64,000 nucleotides of DNA, from assembly GCF_041053105.1 (NCBI RefSeq), contig NZ_CP163444.1, positions 4,650,001 to 4,714,000 of the forward strand. Direction: 5' to 3'. The first letter of the stretch is position 1. The number at the start of each line of letters is the position of its first letter. This DNA comes from Streptomyces sp. R44. Its GTDB lineage: Bacteria; Actinomycetota; Actinomycetes; Streptomycetales; Streptomycetaceae. A model generated the notes under the pieces. It ran no database searches. It was not told the DNA's origin and worked only from the letters and a program-made list of their open reading frames with translations. Made by a program: the position numbers and the translations under genes. Below, in pieces: positions 35,066-42,628 of the stretch.

Positions 35066-36355
35066 TCACGCGCCGACGGCGGAGGACTCGGAGTTCTCGG
35101 TGCGGGCGGCGGTGGGGGCGTCGACTCCGGCCGCGTCCGTCTCCTCGGAGAGGGCCTTGCGCAGGCGGGTGAAGTAGCCGACGGCCGCCACGACGCCGAT
35201 CGCGGTCGTCACCGCCCACAGCACGTCCGGTCCCGGCCCGCCGACGATCGCGCCGGCGCCGATCGGGGCGACGAAACCGGCGACGGCCCAGGACATGCCC
35301 ATCACGCCCTGGTAGCGGCCCCGGGCGTGCTCGGGGGCGAGGCGGGCGGTGGCGGCGGCGTTCGTCGGGACGTGGATCATCTCGCCGACCGTCCAGACGA
35401 CCACGGTCGCGGCGAAGGCCACGGGGGAGCCGGCGAGGGCGGTGGCGCCGGTGCCGAGGGCGAAGAGGAGCGCGGAGAGGGTCAGCAGGAGGACGGGGGA
35501 GCGCTTGTCGGTCAGCTTGTTGACGAGCAGCTGGAAGCCGACGATCACGATGCCGTTGACGGCGATGACGACGCCGTACGAGGAGGGGGAGAGGCCCTGG
35601 TTCGCCATGGTGAGCGGCAGGCCGATCCAGGGGGCGGTGAAGACGAGGCAGACGAGCAGGTTGAGCAGGACGAGGGTGCGGAAGGGCGCGTCGCGGAGCA
35701 CGGTCAGCATGCTGACCTTCTCCTCGGCGACCGGCTCGCCCTGCTTGTCGACGGCGGCCTCGGGACGGGTCTCGGGGAGCCGGAGGAAGACGATGACGGC
35801 GCACAGCGTGGTGGCGACGGCGTCGACGACGAAGAGGGTGCGGTAGCCGAGGAAGGCCGCGGCGCCGCCGGCGATGGAGGCGACGGCGAAGCCGAGGTTG
35901 AGGGCCCAGTAGTTGAGGGCGTACGCCCGGCGCACGTCGTGGGCGGGGACCATGTCGGCGATGGTCGCGTTGATGGAGGGGCGGACGGCCTGCATGGCGA
36001 CGCCCATGAGGAGGACGACGGCGGCGATGGCCCAGGCGCTGGTGACGACGGCGAGGGCGGCGGCGCAGGCGGCGGCCGCGAGGTGCATGGTGACCATGGT
36101 GGGGCGGCGGCCCCAGCGGTCGGTGAGGGCGCCGCCGAGCGGCGATCCCGCCACGCCCCCCAGTCCGTGGAGAGCGACGACGAGTCCGGCGAACCAGGCG
36201 GAGTGCCCGAGCTCCACGGTCAGGTAGAGGGAGAGGAAGGTCAGGACGAAGGCGCCGGTCCGGTTGACCAGGGTGGACAGCCACAGCCACCAGAAACCCG
36301 GGGGGAGGCCGGAGACCGTCTCGCGGGCTGATCGTCTGAGCGAATCGATGGACAT
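35066..36355 (-). CDS. MFS transporter (12-TM, MdtG/YfmO-like)
   Basis: The 429-residue transporter has motif A GGALTDRWGRRPT after TM2 and about 12 TM segments, with a short charged loop (EAAVDKQGEPVAEEKVSM) between halves. The N-terminus MSIDSLRRSARETVSGLPPGF is cytoplasmic. It is probably a proton-coupled exporter; the substrate is unknown. It is divergent from gpmA across a gap with a palindrome. Confidence 0.9.
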   Translation of the reverse strand: MSIDSLRRSARETVSGLPPGFWWLWLSTLVNRTGAFVLTFLSLYLTVELGHSAWFAGLVVALHGLGGVAGSPLGGALTDRWGRRPTMVTMHLAAAACAAALAVVTSAWAIAAVVLLMGVAMQAVRPSINATIADMVPAHDVRRAYALNYWALNLGFAVASIAGGAAAFLGYRTLFVVDAVATTLCAVIVFLRLPETRPEAAVDKQGEPVAEEKVSMLTVLRDAPFRTLVLLNLLVCLVFTAPWIGLPLTMANQGLSPSSYGVVIAVNGIVIVGFQLLVNKLTDKRSPVLLLTLSALLFALGTGATALAGSPVAFAATVVVWTVGEMIHVPTNAAATARLAPEHARGRYQGVMGMSWAVAGFVAPIGAGAIVGGPGPDVLWAVTTAIGVVAAVGYFTRLRKALSEETDAAGVDAPTAARTENSESSAVGA

Positions 36356-36436
36356 GTGTGGCGGCCCCCCTGTGGTGCGTAAGCCCTGCTTCCGGCTCTC
36401 GTAACTTACGCATCTCATACGTCGGACGCCAGCGAA

Positions 36437-36453
36437 TTGACGACGCGCGTCAA
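36437..36453. promoter_or_regulatory. Palindrome TTGACG-N5-CGTCAA between MFS and gpmA
   Basis: Six-base inverted arms (36437-36442 and 36448-36453) lie 29 bp before the gpmA ATG. TTAGGCT just after could contribute a -10 for a near-leaderless gpmA transcript. Confidence 0.45.
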
Positions 36454-36481
36454 TCGTCAGCGGTCGATTAGGCTCGTACGC

Positions 36482-37243
36482 ATGGCCGACGCACCGTACA
36501 AGCTGATCCTCCTCCGCCACGGCGAGAGCGAGTGGAACGAGAAGAATCTGTTCACCGGATGGGTGGACGTGAACCTCACCGCCAAGGGCGAGAAGGAGGC
36601 GACGCGCGGCGGCGAGCTGCTCAAGGACGCCGGCCTCCTGCCCGACGTGCTGCACACCTCCCTCCAGAAGCGCGCGATCCGCACCGCGCAGCTCGCCCTT
36701 GAGGCCGCCGACCGCCACTGGATCCCGGTCAGCCGCTCGTGGCGCCTGAACGAGCGCCACTACGGCGCCCTCCAGGGCAAGGACAAGGCGCAGACCCTCG
36801 CCGAGTTCGGCGAGGAGCAGTTCATGCTGTGGCGCCGCTCGTACGACACCCCGCCGCCGGCGCTCTCGGACGACAGCGAGTACTCGCAGGCCCACGACGC
36901 CCGCTACCAGACGATCCCGCCGGAGCTGCGCCCGCAGACCGAGTGCCTCAAGGACGTCGTCGAGCGGATGCTCCCGTACTGGTACGACAACATCGTCCCG
37001 GACCTCCTCGCCGGCCGCACGGTCCTGATCGCCGCCCACGGCAACAGCCTCCGCGCCCTGGTGAAGCACCTGGACGGCATCTCGGACGCCGACATCGCGG
37101 GCCTGAACATCCCGACGGGCATCCCGCTCTCCTACGAGCTGGACGAGAACTTCAAGCCCCTCAACCCGGGCGGCACCTACCTCGACCCGGACGCCGCGGC
37201 GGCGGCCATCGAGGCCGTGAAGAACCAGGGCAAGAAGAAGTAA
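36482..37243 (+). CDS. gpmA: 2,3-bisphosphoglycerate-dependent phosphoglycerate mutase
   Basis: The 253-residue glycolytic enzyme interconverts 3- and 2-phosphoglycerate. It has the phospho-His motif [21 protein letters not shown], and the second catalytic His in [11 protein letters not shown] Lys-rich tail (NQGKKK) ends it. It is a stand-alone gene between a palindrome and a terminator, in the same order relative to mshA and phoRP as in mycobacteria. Confidence 0.97.
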   Translation: MADAPYKLILLRHGESEWNEKNLFTGWVDVNLTAKGEKEATRGGELLKDAGLLPDVLHTSLQKRAIRTAQLALEAADRHWIPVSRSWRLNERHYGALQGKDKAQTLAEFGEEQFMLWRRSYDTPPPALSDDSEYSQAHDARYQTIPPELRPQTECLKDVVERMLPYWYDNIVPDLLAGRTVLIAAHGNSLRALVKHLDGISDADIAGLNIPTGIPLSYELDENFKPLNPGGTYLDPDAAAAAIEAVKNQGKKK

Positions 37244-37255
37244 GAAAAGCGATCA

Positions 37256-37292
37256 TGCCCCCGACCTGCGCTGACGGCGCAGATCGGGGGCA
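37256..37292 (+). terminator. gpmA rho-independent terminator
   Basis: A 16-bp stem (37256-37271 with 37277-37292, one mismatch) and 5-base loop are followed by TTTTC. Confidence 0.8.
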
Positions 37293-37348
37293 TTTTCACG
37301 CTCCGGGCATGGGATTCCGCGTGCGTCGGGCTCCGCTGCTCGAAGCAG

Positions 37349-37675
37349 GACGCCGCCATTGGTGGAGCGGTCTCGCTGCTGCATCTGGTGCTCCATGCGC
37401 GCACAGGTCTCGTCGGGTTCCACGCCGACATGGCCGTCCAGGGCTTCGGCGGACACTGGCAGTCTGCGTCCGAGGCGCGCCGAGCGGAACTGGAGGAGCT
37501 CTACTCCGGGTTGCTGACCAGTACCGCGGCGATCGGTGCGCTGCCCGCGGGCCCGTCGTGGGAGTGCTGGCGTCCTGGCCGTGCCGAAGGCCGGCTGATC
37601 GGCGGGGTGATCAATCGGACGCGCGGCAGCGGACGCTGTCGCTGCTCGACCCGACGGCAGGTCCGCACGCGATGA
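37349..37675 (+). pseudogene. Remnant of an S66 LD-carboxypeptidase (MccF-like) gene
   Basis: The frame encodes AVSLLHLVLHARTGLVGFHADM and later WECWRPGRAEGRLIGGVINR, which match the middle and C-terminal signature regions of S66 peptidases (Thr-Gly-Leu-Val-x-Phe-His and the WRPGRAEGRLIGG block). The N-terminal catalytic Ser region is absent and the end runs into Arg/Cys-rich nonsense. This is a truncated, decaying gene lying between gpmA and the MerR gene. Confidence 0.6.
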
Positions 37676-37756
37676 CTGGACCGGCCGGCTGAGCACCGCG
37701 GATCAGTGAGCCGACGGCCCCGGCAGCACCCCAGAAGGCGTCAGCCCAGGACGGGC

Positions 37757-37787
37757 TTGACTCTCGGGTGACGCGAGACGGCACAGT
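37757..37787 (+). promoter_or_regulatory. MerR-type promoter with 19-bp spacer
   Basis: TTGACT (37757-37762) and CACAGT (37782-37787) are 19 bp apart, the stretched spacing that MerR-family activators correct. TCTCG (37762-37766) and CGAGA (37774-37778) form a dyad between them. The GTG start at 37795 is seven bases past the -10, so the mRNA should be leaderless. Confidence 0.7.
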
Positions 37788-37794
37788 CAAGGCC

Positions 37795-38640
37795 GTGGAC
37801 AGGAGAAACCTGCTGCCGATCGGGCAGTTCTCGCAGGCCAGCGGCCTCTCGATCACCGCGCTTCGGCACTACGACGCCAGTGGCGTGCTGGTGCCGGCGT
37901 TCGTCGATCCGGTGAGCGGCTACCGGTACTTCCGGCGTGACCAGGTGCGTACGGCGCAGTCGATCAGGGCGCTGCGGCAGCTGGACATCCCGGTCGAGGA
38001 GGTGCGCCGGCTGCTCGGGGGCGGCGAGGAGGGGCTCGCCGCCGCACTGCAGGCGCATCTGCGGGCGGCCGAGCGGCGGCTGGAGGGACAGCGCTCCGTG
38101 GTCCACAGCCTGTTGAGCCGACTGACCGAAGGAGCAGAGATGACCCACCGCGTCACCGTCCGCCAGGGCGCCGCCGAACGGATCCTCGTCCGCGGGGCGA
38201 CCCTGGACAACTCCGGGCTCGACGCCTTCCTCCGCGTCGCCTACCAGGAGATGTACGAGGTCGCCGGCCGCGGCCCGCTCACCTTCACCGGGCCTGCCTT
38301 CGTCCGGTTCCACGGGGTGTGCGACGACGAGAACGAGACGCTCGTCGAGGCGTGCCTGCCGTTCTGGGAGGACGGCGCGCAGCCCGCGGAGCTGCCCGAG
38401 GGCATGACCGTGCGCGAGCTGCCCGAGAGCATCCTCGCCTGCACGGAGGTCGAGGGCGCGGCCGCCGCGTTCCCGCAGATCCTCGGCGCGTACGACGCCG
38501 TCGCCGACTGGATCACCGGGCACGGCTTCGCCTTCGCGGGCCCGGTCCGGATGGTCTACCGCCGGTGGACCGGGACACCGGACCACCCGGGCAACCGCCT
38601 GGAGATCGCCTGGCCGATCGACGAGCCTGCCGACGGCTAG
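37795..38640 (+). CDS. MerR-family regulator with GyrI-like effector domain
   Basis: The 281-residue protein has an N-terminal MerR HTH (LLPIGQFSQASGLSITALRHYDASGVLVP...YRYFRRDQV), a dimerisation helix and a C-terminal GyrI-like domain (about 125-280) that binds drugs in BmrR-like proteins. I chose GTG 37795, not the in-frame GTG at 37768, because the latter falls inside the promoter spacer. It is probably autoregulated. Confidence 0.88.
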   Translation: MDRRNLLPIGQFSQASGLSITALRHYDASGVLVPAFVDPVSGYRYFRRDQVRTAQSIRALRQLDIPVEEVRRLLGGGEEGLAAALQAHLRAAERRLEGQRSVVHSLLSRLTEGAEMTHRVTVRQGAAERILVRGATLDNSGLDAFLRVAYQEMYEVAGRGPLTFTGPAFVRFHGVCDDENETLVEACLPFWEDGAQPAELPEGMTVRELPESILACTEVEGAAAAFPQILGAYDAVADWITGHGFAFAGPVRMVYRRWTGTPDHPGNRLEIAWPIDEPADG

Positions 38641-38678
38641 CGCTGACGGCTTCGTACAGCCTCGTAGGATCAGCGGCC

Positions 38679-38993
38679 GTGACGGACACAGACGGAGAAC
38701 TCCGCTGGCTGCAGCAGTGGTACGAAGCCCAGTGCGACGGCGACTGGGAGCACGAGTGGGGCGTGCGGATCGCGACGCTCGACAACCCGGGCTGGACAGT
38801 GGACATCGATCTCGAAGAGACGCCGCTGGCCGGACGGCCCTACGCGCGGGCCGACTTCCGGCGCGGCGACTCCGACTGGGTGATGACGAAGGTGTCGGAC
38901 GACGTCTTCCAGGCGTCGTGCGGTCCGCGCAACCTGGGGGAAGTGCTGCGTCTGTTCCGGGAGTGGGCCACCTCCGTGGGCCGGGAGCTTTAG
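38679..38993 (+). CDS. Imm53-family immunity-like protein (orphan)
   Basis: The 104-residue protein (MTDTDGELRWLQQWYEAQCD, DWEHEWGVRIATLDNPGWTVDIDLEETPL, CGPRNLGEVLRLFREWA) matches the Imm53 pattern of small proteins thought to neutralise polymorphic toxins. No toxin or secretion gene is next to it; neighbours are MerR and a lipoprotein. It could be solitary protection against toxins from other strains or a repurposed protein. Confidence 0.75.
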   Translation: MTDTDGELRWLQQWYEAQCDGDWEHEWGVRIATLDNPGWTVDIDLEETPLAGRPYARADFRRGDSDWVMTKVSDDVFQASCGPRNLGEVLRLFREWATSVGREL

Positions 38994-39153
38994 CGCGGTC
39001 GGTCTTCGTCGTTGTTGTGCCGTGGGTGTTCTGGGGGCGTACCAGGTGTGTGACATCGGGGGGCTCGGCGCTGTCGCGGGGCGTGGGGCGTTGCTACCTT
39101 CCCGGCAGGGGTGCGGCCGATGGGTGGCCGCCCGTGTGGAGGGGGCTTCCCGC

Positions 39154-39810
39154 ATGAACGTCGACCGTCTCAGACCCGCTGTCCTCGCGCTCGCCGCCGG
39201 CGCGCTGGCCGGGGTGCTCACCGGGTGCCAGAAGGGTGGGTCCGCTGCCGCGCCGACCGCGCCCGCGCCCGCCGCCACGACCACCGCCGCACCCGCTTCG
39301 CCCGCCGGGACGACCGCCCCGCCGGCCGCCCCTCCGGCCGTCACCCCGACCGTCGCTCCCGCCGTGAAGAAGCCCGTCGTCGCCAAGCCCCCGGCCCCCA
39401 AGACCTCCGCGCCCGCGACGGCCACGCCCAAGGCCGCGGACTGCGTCGACTCGCCTCCCGGGCCCGACGACGTCGACCCCGACGAGTTCGCCCTCTACCG
39501 GATCGAGGAGCTCGACCCCAGCACCGGGAAGGTGAACCTCGTCGTCCAGCGCGGGGCCTGGGGGTGCGCCCCCAAGGACTCCGACGGCGCTCCGTTCGTC
39601 GGGACCGGCGAGGAGAGCCGCTGGGCGCTCGACCAGGCCGCGTACGTCACCGCCACCAACCCGATCGTCACCAGCACCGAGAACCAGCGGATCGGTGTGC
39701 AGGAGCTGATCGACTGGGTCAAGGCCCACCCGGACTCCGGGCTCGTCTTCCGGTTCCAGGTCGGGGACGACGGGGCGATTCACCAGCTGGAAGAGGTCTT
39801 CACCCCGTAA
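39154..39810 (+). CDS. Lipoprotein with Pro/Ala/Thr-rich stalk
   Basis: The 218-residue protein has a signal peptide with lipobox LTGC (Cys about 25), a long Ala/Pro/Thr stalk (about 30-95), then a compact C-terminal domain (DCVDSPPGPDDVDPDEFALYRIEEL...RFQVGDDGAIHQLEEVFTP). It is exported and anchored to the outer face of the membrane. The function is unrecognised. Confidence 0.85.
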   Translation: MNVDRLRPAVLALAAGALAGVLTGCQKGGSAAAPTAPAPAATTTAAPASPAGTTAPPAAPPAVTPTVAPAVKKPVVAKPPAPKTSAPATATPKAADCVDSPPGPDDVDPDEFALYRIEELDPSTGKVNLVVQRGAWGCAPKDSDGAPFVGTGEESRWALDQAAYVTATNPIVTSTENQRIGVQELIDWVKAHPDSGLVFRFQVGDDGAIHQLEEVFTP

Positions 39811-39897
39811 CGGGCCCTCTCCGCCGGACGGGTGAGGGCGAAACCTTCCGGCTGCCGTGCGCCGCTTGGGGGACGGGGGAGCGGGTTAGGGGTGGGG

Positions 39898-40287
39898 ATG
39901 ACCTTGGTCGTCTCCCTCGAAACGAGAACCTTCGTGCGTCTCCGCCACTCCCTCGCCGCCGTCTGCGGCGCACTCGCCCTCACCGCCACCCTGGCCTCCC
40001 CCGCCCACGCCGCCACCGGCGACTTCCACTACCGGTTCGTCGGGATCAGCGGCGAACCGCAGACGGGCACGCTGGAGGACCCGGCCAGCGGGGAGTGCCT
40101 CACGATCCCCGAGGCCGCCGACCCGAGCGCCTCCGAGCCCGCCTTCGCGCCGCACAACGACACGGACGAGAAGGCGATCGTCTTCACCGGGCCCGACTGC
40201 TCCGGCGACACCTGGATCCTCCGCCCGCACGGCCGTCCGGCCACCGACCGGCTGAAGCTGCGCTCGGTGGTGTTCTTCCGGCCGTAG
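39898..40287 (+). CDS. Small secreted protein
   Basis: The 129-residue protein has a signal peptide ending near SPAHA|ATG (residue about 40) and a small mature domain with two Cys (GECLTI, PDCSGDTW), probably disulfide-bonded. ATG 39898 follows GGGGTGGGG; an in-frame ATG at 39832 would add non-conserved residues. No family recognised. Confidence 0.75.
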   Translation: MTLVVSLETRTFVRLRHSLAAVCGALALTATLASPAHAATGDFHYRFVGISGEPQTGTLEDPASGECLTIPEAADPSASEPAFAPHNDTDEKAIVFTGPDCSGDTWILRPHGRPATDRLKLRSVVFFRP

Positions 40288-40305
40288 CGGGTTCGGCGGG
40301 CTTCC

Positions 40306-40860
40306 TCAGAACCCCTCGCACGCGTGCGCGCGGAAGTCCGCCACCGTCGTCGTACGGACCTTGTCGTCGTCGGTGTACGCGACCTGGTCCGGCCGCAGCT
40401 TCTTCAGGTCCGCCAGGGTGAAGGAGTGGTGCAGCGTCGACCAGGAGTTGTCCCGGGTCGCCCCGTGGAGGGTGTAGAGCCGGCCCTCCTTCAGGGCGTG
40501 CGGGGGCTCGTCCGGCGTCCAGAAGTTCGTGGCGGTGTCGAAGCCCGGCGGGATGGTCAGCGGCCAGCTCGTGAAGCCGCGGACGGGCACCGCAGAGGTC
40601 CAGGAGTCCGTGTACTCCGGTTCCTCCGTGTCCGCCGTGGCCTCCGCGGCCGGGTCCGTGACCGGCTCGTCCGGGTACAGCACCGCCGCGTCCACCTGGT
40701 CGTGGCACATCAGGATCACGCCCAGCGGTTCCCCCTCCGCCGTCACCGTGACGCCGGTGAAGCCCGCGACCGGGACCGTGCAGCCGGTGAGGGGGGAGAG
40801 GGCGGAGAGGACGACGGCGGTCAGGAGGGTGCGGCGAGTCCAGGGCTTCATGGGCGTCAT
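40306..40860 (-). CDS. Lipoprotein
   Basis: The 184-residue protein has a twin-Arg-containing signal region (KPWTRRTLLTAVVLSALSPLTGC) with lipobox LTGC, and a mature domain with CHDQVDAAVLYPDEP and a final Cys (AHACEGF). The start may be ATG 40860 or the second Met (40851). It is convergent with the secreted-protein gene, 18 bp apart, with no clear terminator between. Confidence 0.8.
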   Translation of the reverse strand: MTPMKPWTRRTLLTAVVLSALSPLTGCTVPVAGFTGVTVTAEGEPLGVILMCHDQVDAAVLYPDEPVTDPAAEATADTEEPEYTDSWTSAVPVRGFTSWPLTIPPGFDTATNFWTPDEPPHALKEGRLYTLHGATRDNSWSTLHHSFTLADLKKLRPDQVAYTDDDKVRTTTVADFRAHACEGF

Positions 40861-40918
40861 CCTCGTCCGGTCCGATAATCACCGGTGGGCATGACGGTGA
40901 ATCGTTACCGTCCTTCGT

Positions 40919-41386
40919 ATGAGCACGTCACTCCGCCTGGAGCCCGTCACCCCCGCCACCATCGACGCCGCCCTCGAACTGCGCGTCCACCCCCATCAGG
41001 AGCGCAACGTCGCACCCGTCGTGCGCTCCCTCGCCGAGGCGTACGCCTTCGGGGAGAACGCCTGGCCCCGGCTGATCTTCGACGGTGACGAGCTCGTCGG
41101 GTTCCTGATGGCCTTCCTCGACATTCCCTGGAACGAGGAGAAGGACCCCGGTGACCGGCGCAGCGGTCTCTGGCGGCTCAACATCGCCGCCTCCGGACAG
41201 GGCAAGGGGTACGGGCGCTTCGCCGTCCAAGCCGTCCGCGACGAGCTCCGCCGGCGCGGCGAGCAGCGGTTCTACGTGACCTGGGAGCCCGGCGAGGACG
41301 GTCCCGGCGCCTTCTACGACAAGCTGGGATTCCGTACCACCGGAGAGCTCAGCGGTGACCAGGTCGTCGGTGTGCTCGAGATATAG
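40919..41386 (+). CDS. GNAT acetyltransferase (diamine/spermidine type)
   Basis: The 155-residue protein resembles PaiA/BltD-like spermidine acetyltransferases: LRLEPVTPATIDAALEL..., acetyl-CoA loop SGQGKGYGRFAVQAV, and FYDKLGFRTTGEL. It is cytoplasmic. The acceptor amine is inferred. It is followed by a strong terminator. Confidence 0.85.
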   Translation: MSTSLRLEPVTPATIDAALELRVHPHQERNVAPVVRSLAEAYAFGENAWPRLIFDGDELVGFLMAFLDIPWNEEKDPGDRRSGLWRLNIAASGQGKGYGRFAVQAVRDELRRRGEQRFYVTWEPGEDGPGAFYDKLGFRTTGELSGDQVVGVLEI

Positions 41387-41403
41387 CGTCCCCCACATAT
41401 AGA

Positions 41404-41431
41404 GGGGGGGCGCGTGTACACGCGCCCCCCC
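41404..41431. terminator. Perfect 28-bp palindromic terminator
   Basis: Seven G, CGCGTGTACACGCG, seven C, then TTTC. Both the GNAT gene and the convergent Cys-rich gene end here. Confidence 0.85.
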
Positions 41432-41440
41432 TTTCGCCGG

Positions 41441-41593
41441 TCAGCCCGAGCAGCCCCCGCACTGGCAGGGGGAGCCCGACTGGCAGCCGCATCCGCAGCC
41501 CGAGCCGCAGCCGCAGGCGCCGAGCACGGGCAGGAACACCGCTTCCCGCGGCGCCTCCGTACCGGATTCCGTCGTCATGGGGGATTCGGCCAT
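41441..41593 (-). CDS. 50-residue cysteine-rich mini-protein (metallothionein-like)
   Basis: The product starts MAESPMTTESGTEAPREAVF and ends in a Cys/Gly-rich tail with eight Cys in about 24 residues (ACGCGSGCGCGC then PCQCGGC). GGGAGGG five bases before the ATG at 41593 supports translation and the longer start. CxC spacing suggests metal binding. No signal peptide is evident. It sits between a terminator and phoU, transcribed toward the terminator. Confidence 0.65.
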   Translation of the reverse strand: MAESPMTTESGTEAPREAVFLPVLGACGCGSGCGCGCQSGSPCQCGGCSG

Positions 41594-41683
41594 GGGGTCC
41601 CTCCCTTTCGAGGCGCGCTTCGCCTCCCCCCATTGCATGCCCACAACGACCGGCGCATCAACGGCGCATCGGCGCCCGTGCGC

Positions 41684-42364
41684 CTACGCGCCTTCCACCG
41701 GCGCGTCCGCGGCCTGCAGCTCGTCGGCGTGCTCACCCGTCACCAGGTACACGACGCGCTTCGCCACCGACACCGCGTGGTCCGCGAACCGCTCGTAGTA
41801 CCGGCCGAGCAGCGTCACGTCCACGGCCGTCTCGATGCCGTGCTTCCACCGGTCGTCCATCAGGTGCTGGAAGAGCGTCCGGTGCAGCAGGTCCATCTCG
41901 TCGTCGTCCTGCTCCAGCTGGAGCGCCAGGTCGACGTCCTTGGTGATGATGACCTCCGCCGCCTTCGCCATCAGGCGCTGCGCCAGCTGCCCCATCTCCA
42001 GGATGGTGGCGTGCAGGTCCCGGGGCACCGCCGTGGCCGGGAACCGCAGCCGCGCGAGCTTCGCCACGTGCTGCGCCAGGTCGCCGGAGCGCTCCAGGTC
42101 GGCGCTCATCCGCAGCGAGGTCACCACGATCCGCAGGTCCGTCGCCACCGGCTGCTGCCGGGCGAGCAGCGCTATCGCCCGCGCCTCCAGATCGTGCTGG
42201 AGGTCGTCGACCTTCTGGTCCGCCGCGATCACGCTCTCCGCGAGCTTGAGATCCGCGTCGAGCATCGCCGTCGTGGCGCGCCCGATCGCCGACCCGACGA
42301 GCCGGGCCATCTCGACCAGGCCTTCGCCGATCGAGTCCAGTTCCTCGTGGTACGCGTCCCGCAT
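41684..42364 (-). CDS. phoU: PhoU, phosphate signalling regulator
   Basis: The 226-residue two-repeat helical protein (MRDAYHEELDSIGEGLVEMARLVGSAIGRAT..., and ADLERSGDLAQHVAKLARLR...YYERFADHAVSVAKRVVYL) carries both PhoU metal-cluster motifs E/DxxxD. It links the Pst transporter to the PhoR kinase. It is divergent from phoR-phoP across a region with PHO-box-like repeats. Confidence 0.95.
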   Translation of the reverse strand: MRDAYHEELDSIGEGLVEMARLVGSAIGRATTAMLDADLKLAESVIAADQKVDDLQHDLEARAIALLARQQPVATDLRIVVTSLRMSADLERSGDLAQHVAKLARLRFPATAVPRDLHATILEMGQLAQRLMAKAAEVIITKDVDLALQLEQDDDEMDLLHRTLFQHLMDDRWKHGIETAVDVTLLGRYYERFADHAVSVAKRVVYLVTGEHADELQAADAPVEGA

Positions 42365-42483
42365 GGATGTCCCTCTCTACGCAAAGCTCCGGGGTCCGGG
42401 TGGGGCTCGGACCCCCACGCTCCCACGTTCGGCCCCCTGTGCGTCCGATTCCACCCCCTGAAATGAACCGGCACTTTCCCCTA

Positions 42484-42564
42484 GGTGAACTCTGGGCGAC
42501 TCCCGCCACCCCGGCCGTCAGGGCAAATGAACCACCCGCATCTCCACGGTGAACTCTGGGCGAC
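42484..42564. promoter_or_regulatory. PHO boxes in the phoU/phoRP divergent promoter
   Basis: GGTGAACTCTGGGCGAC occurs exactly twice (42484-42500 and 42548-42564). On the minus strand, GTTCACCGTGG, an 11-bp unit, and GTTCATTTGCC follow in register, matching the 11-bp direct-repeat units bound by PhoP. The region serves both phoU and phoR and predicts autoregulation under phosphate starvation. Confidence 0.75.
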
Positions 42565-42628
42565 GACTGTTCGAGCAGCCACTCGGACGGCTGGGAGAGT
42601 GTCCGCGACCCCGCATAACCTTGGAGGC

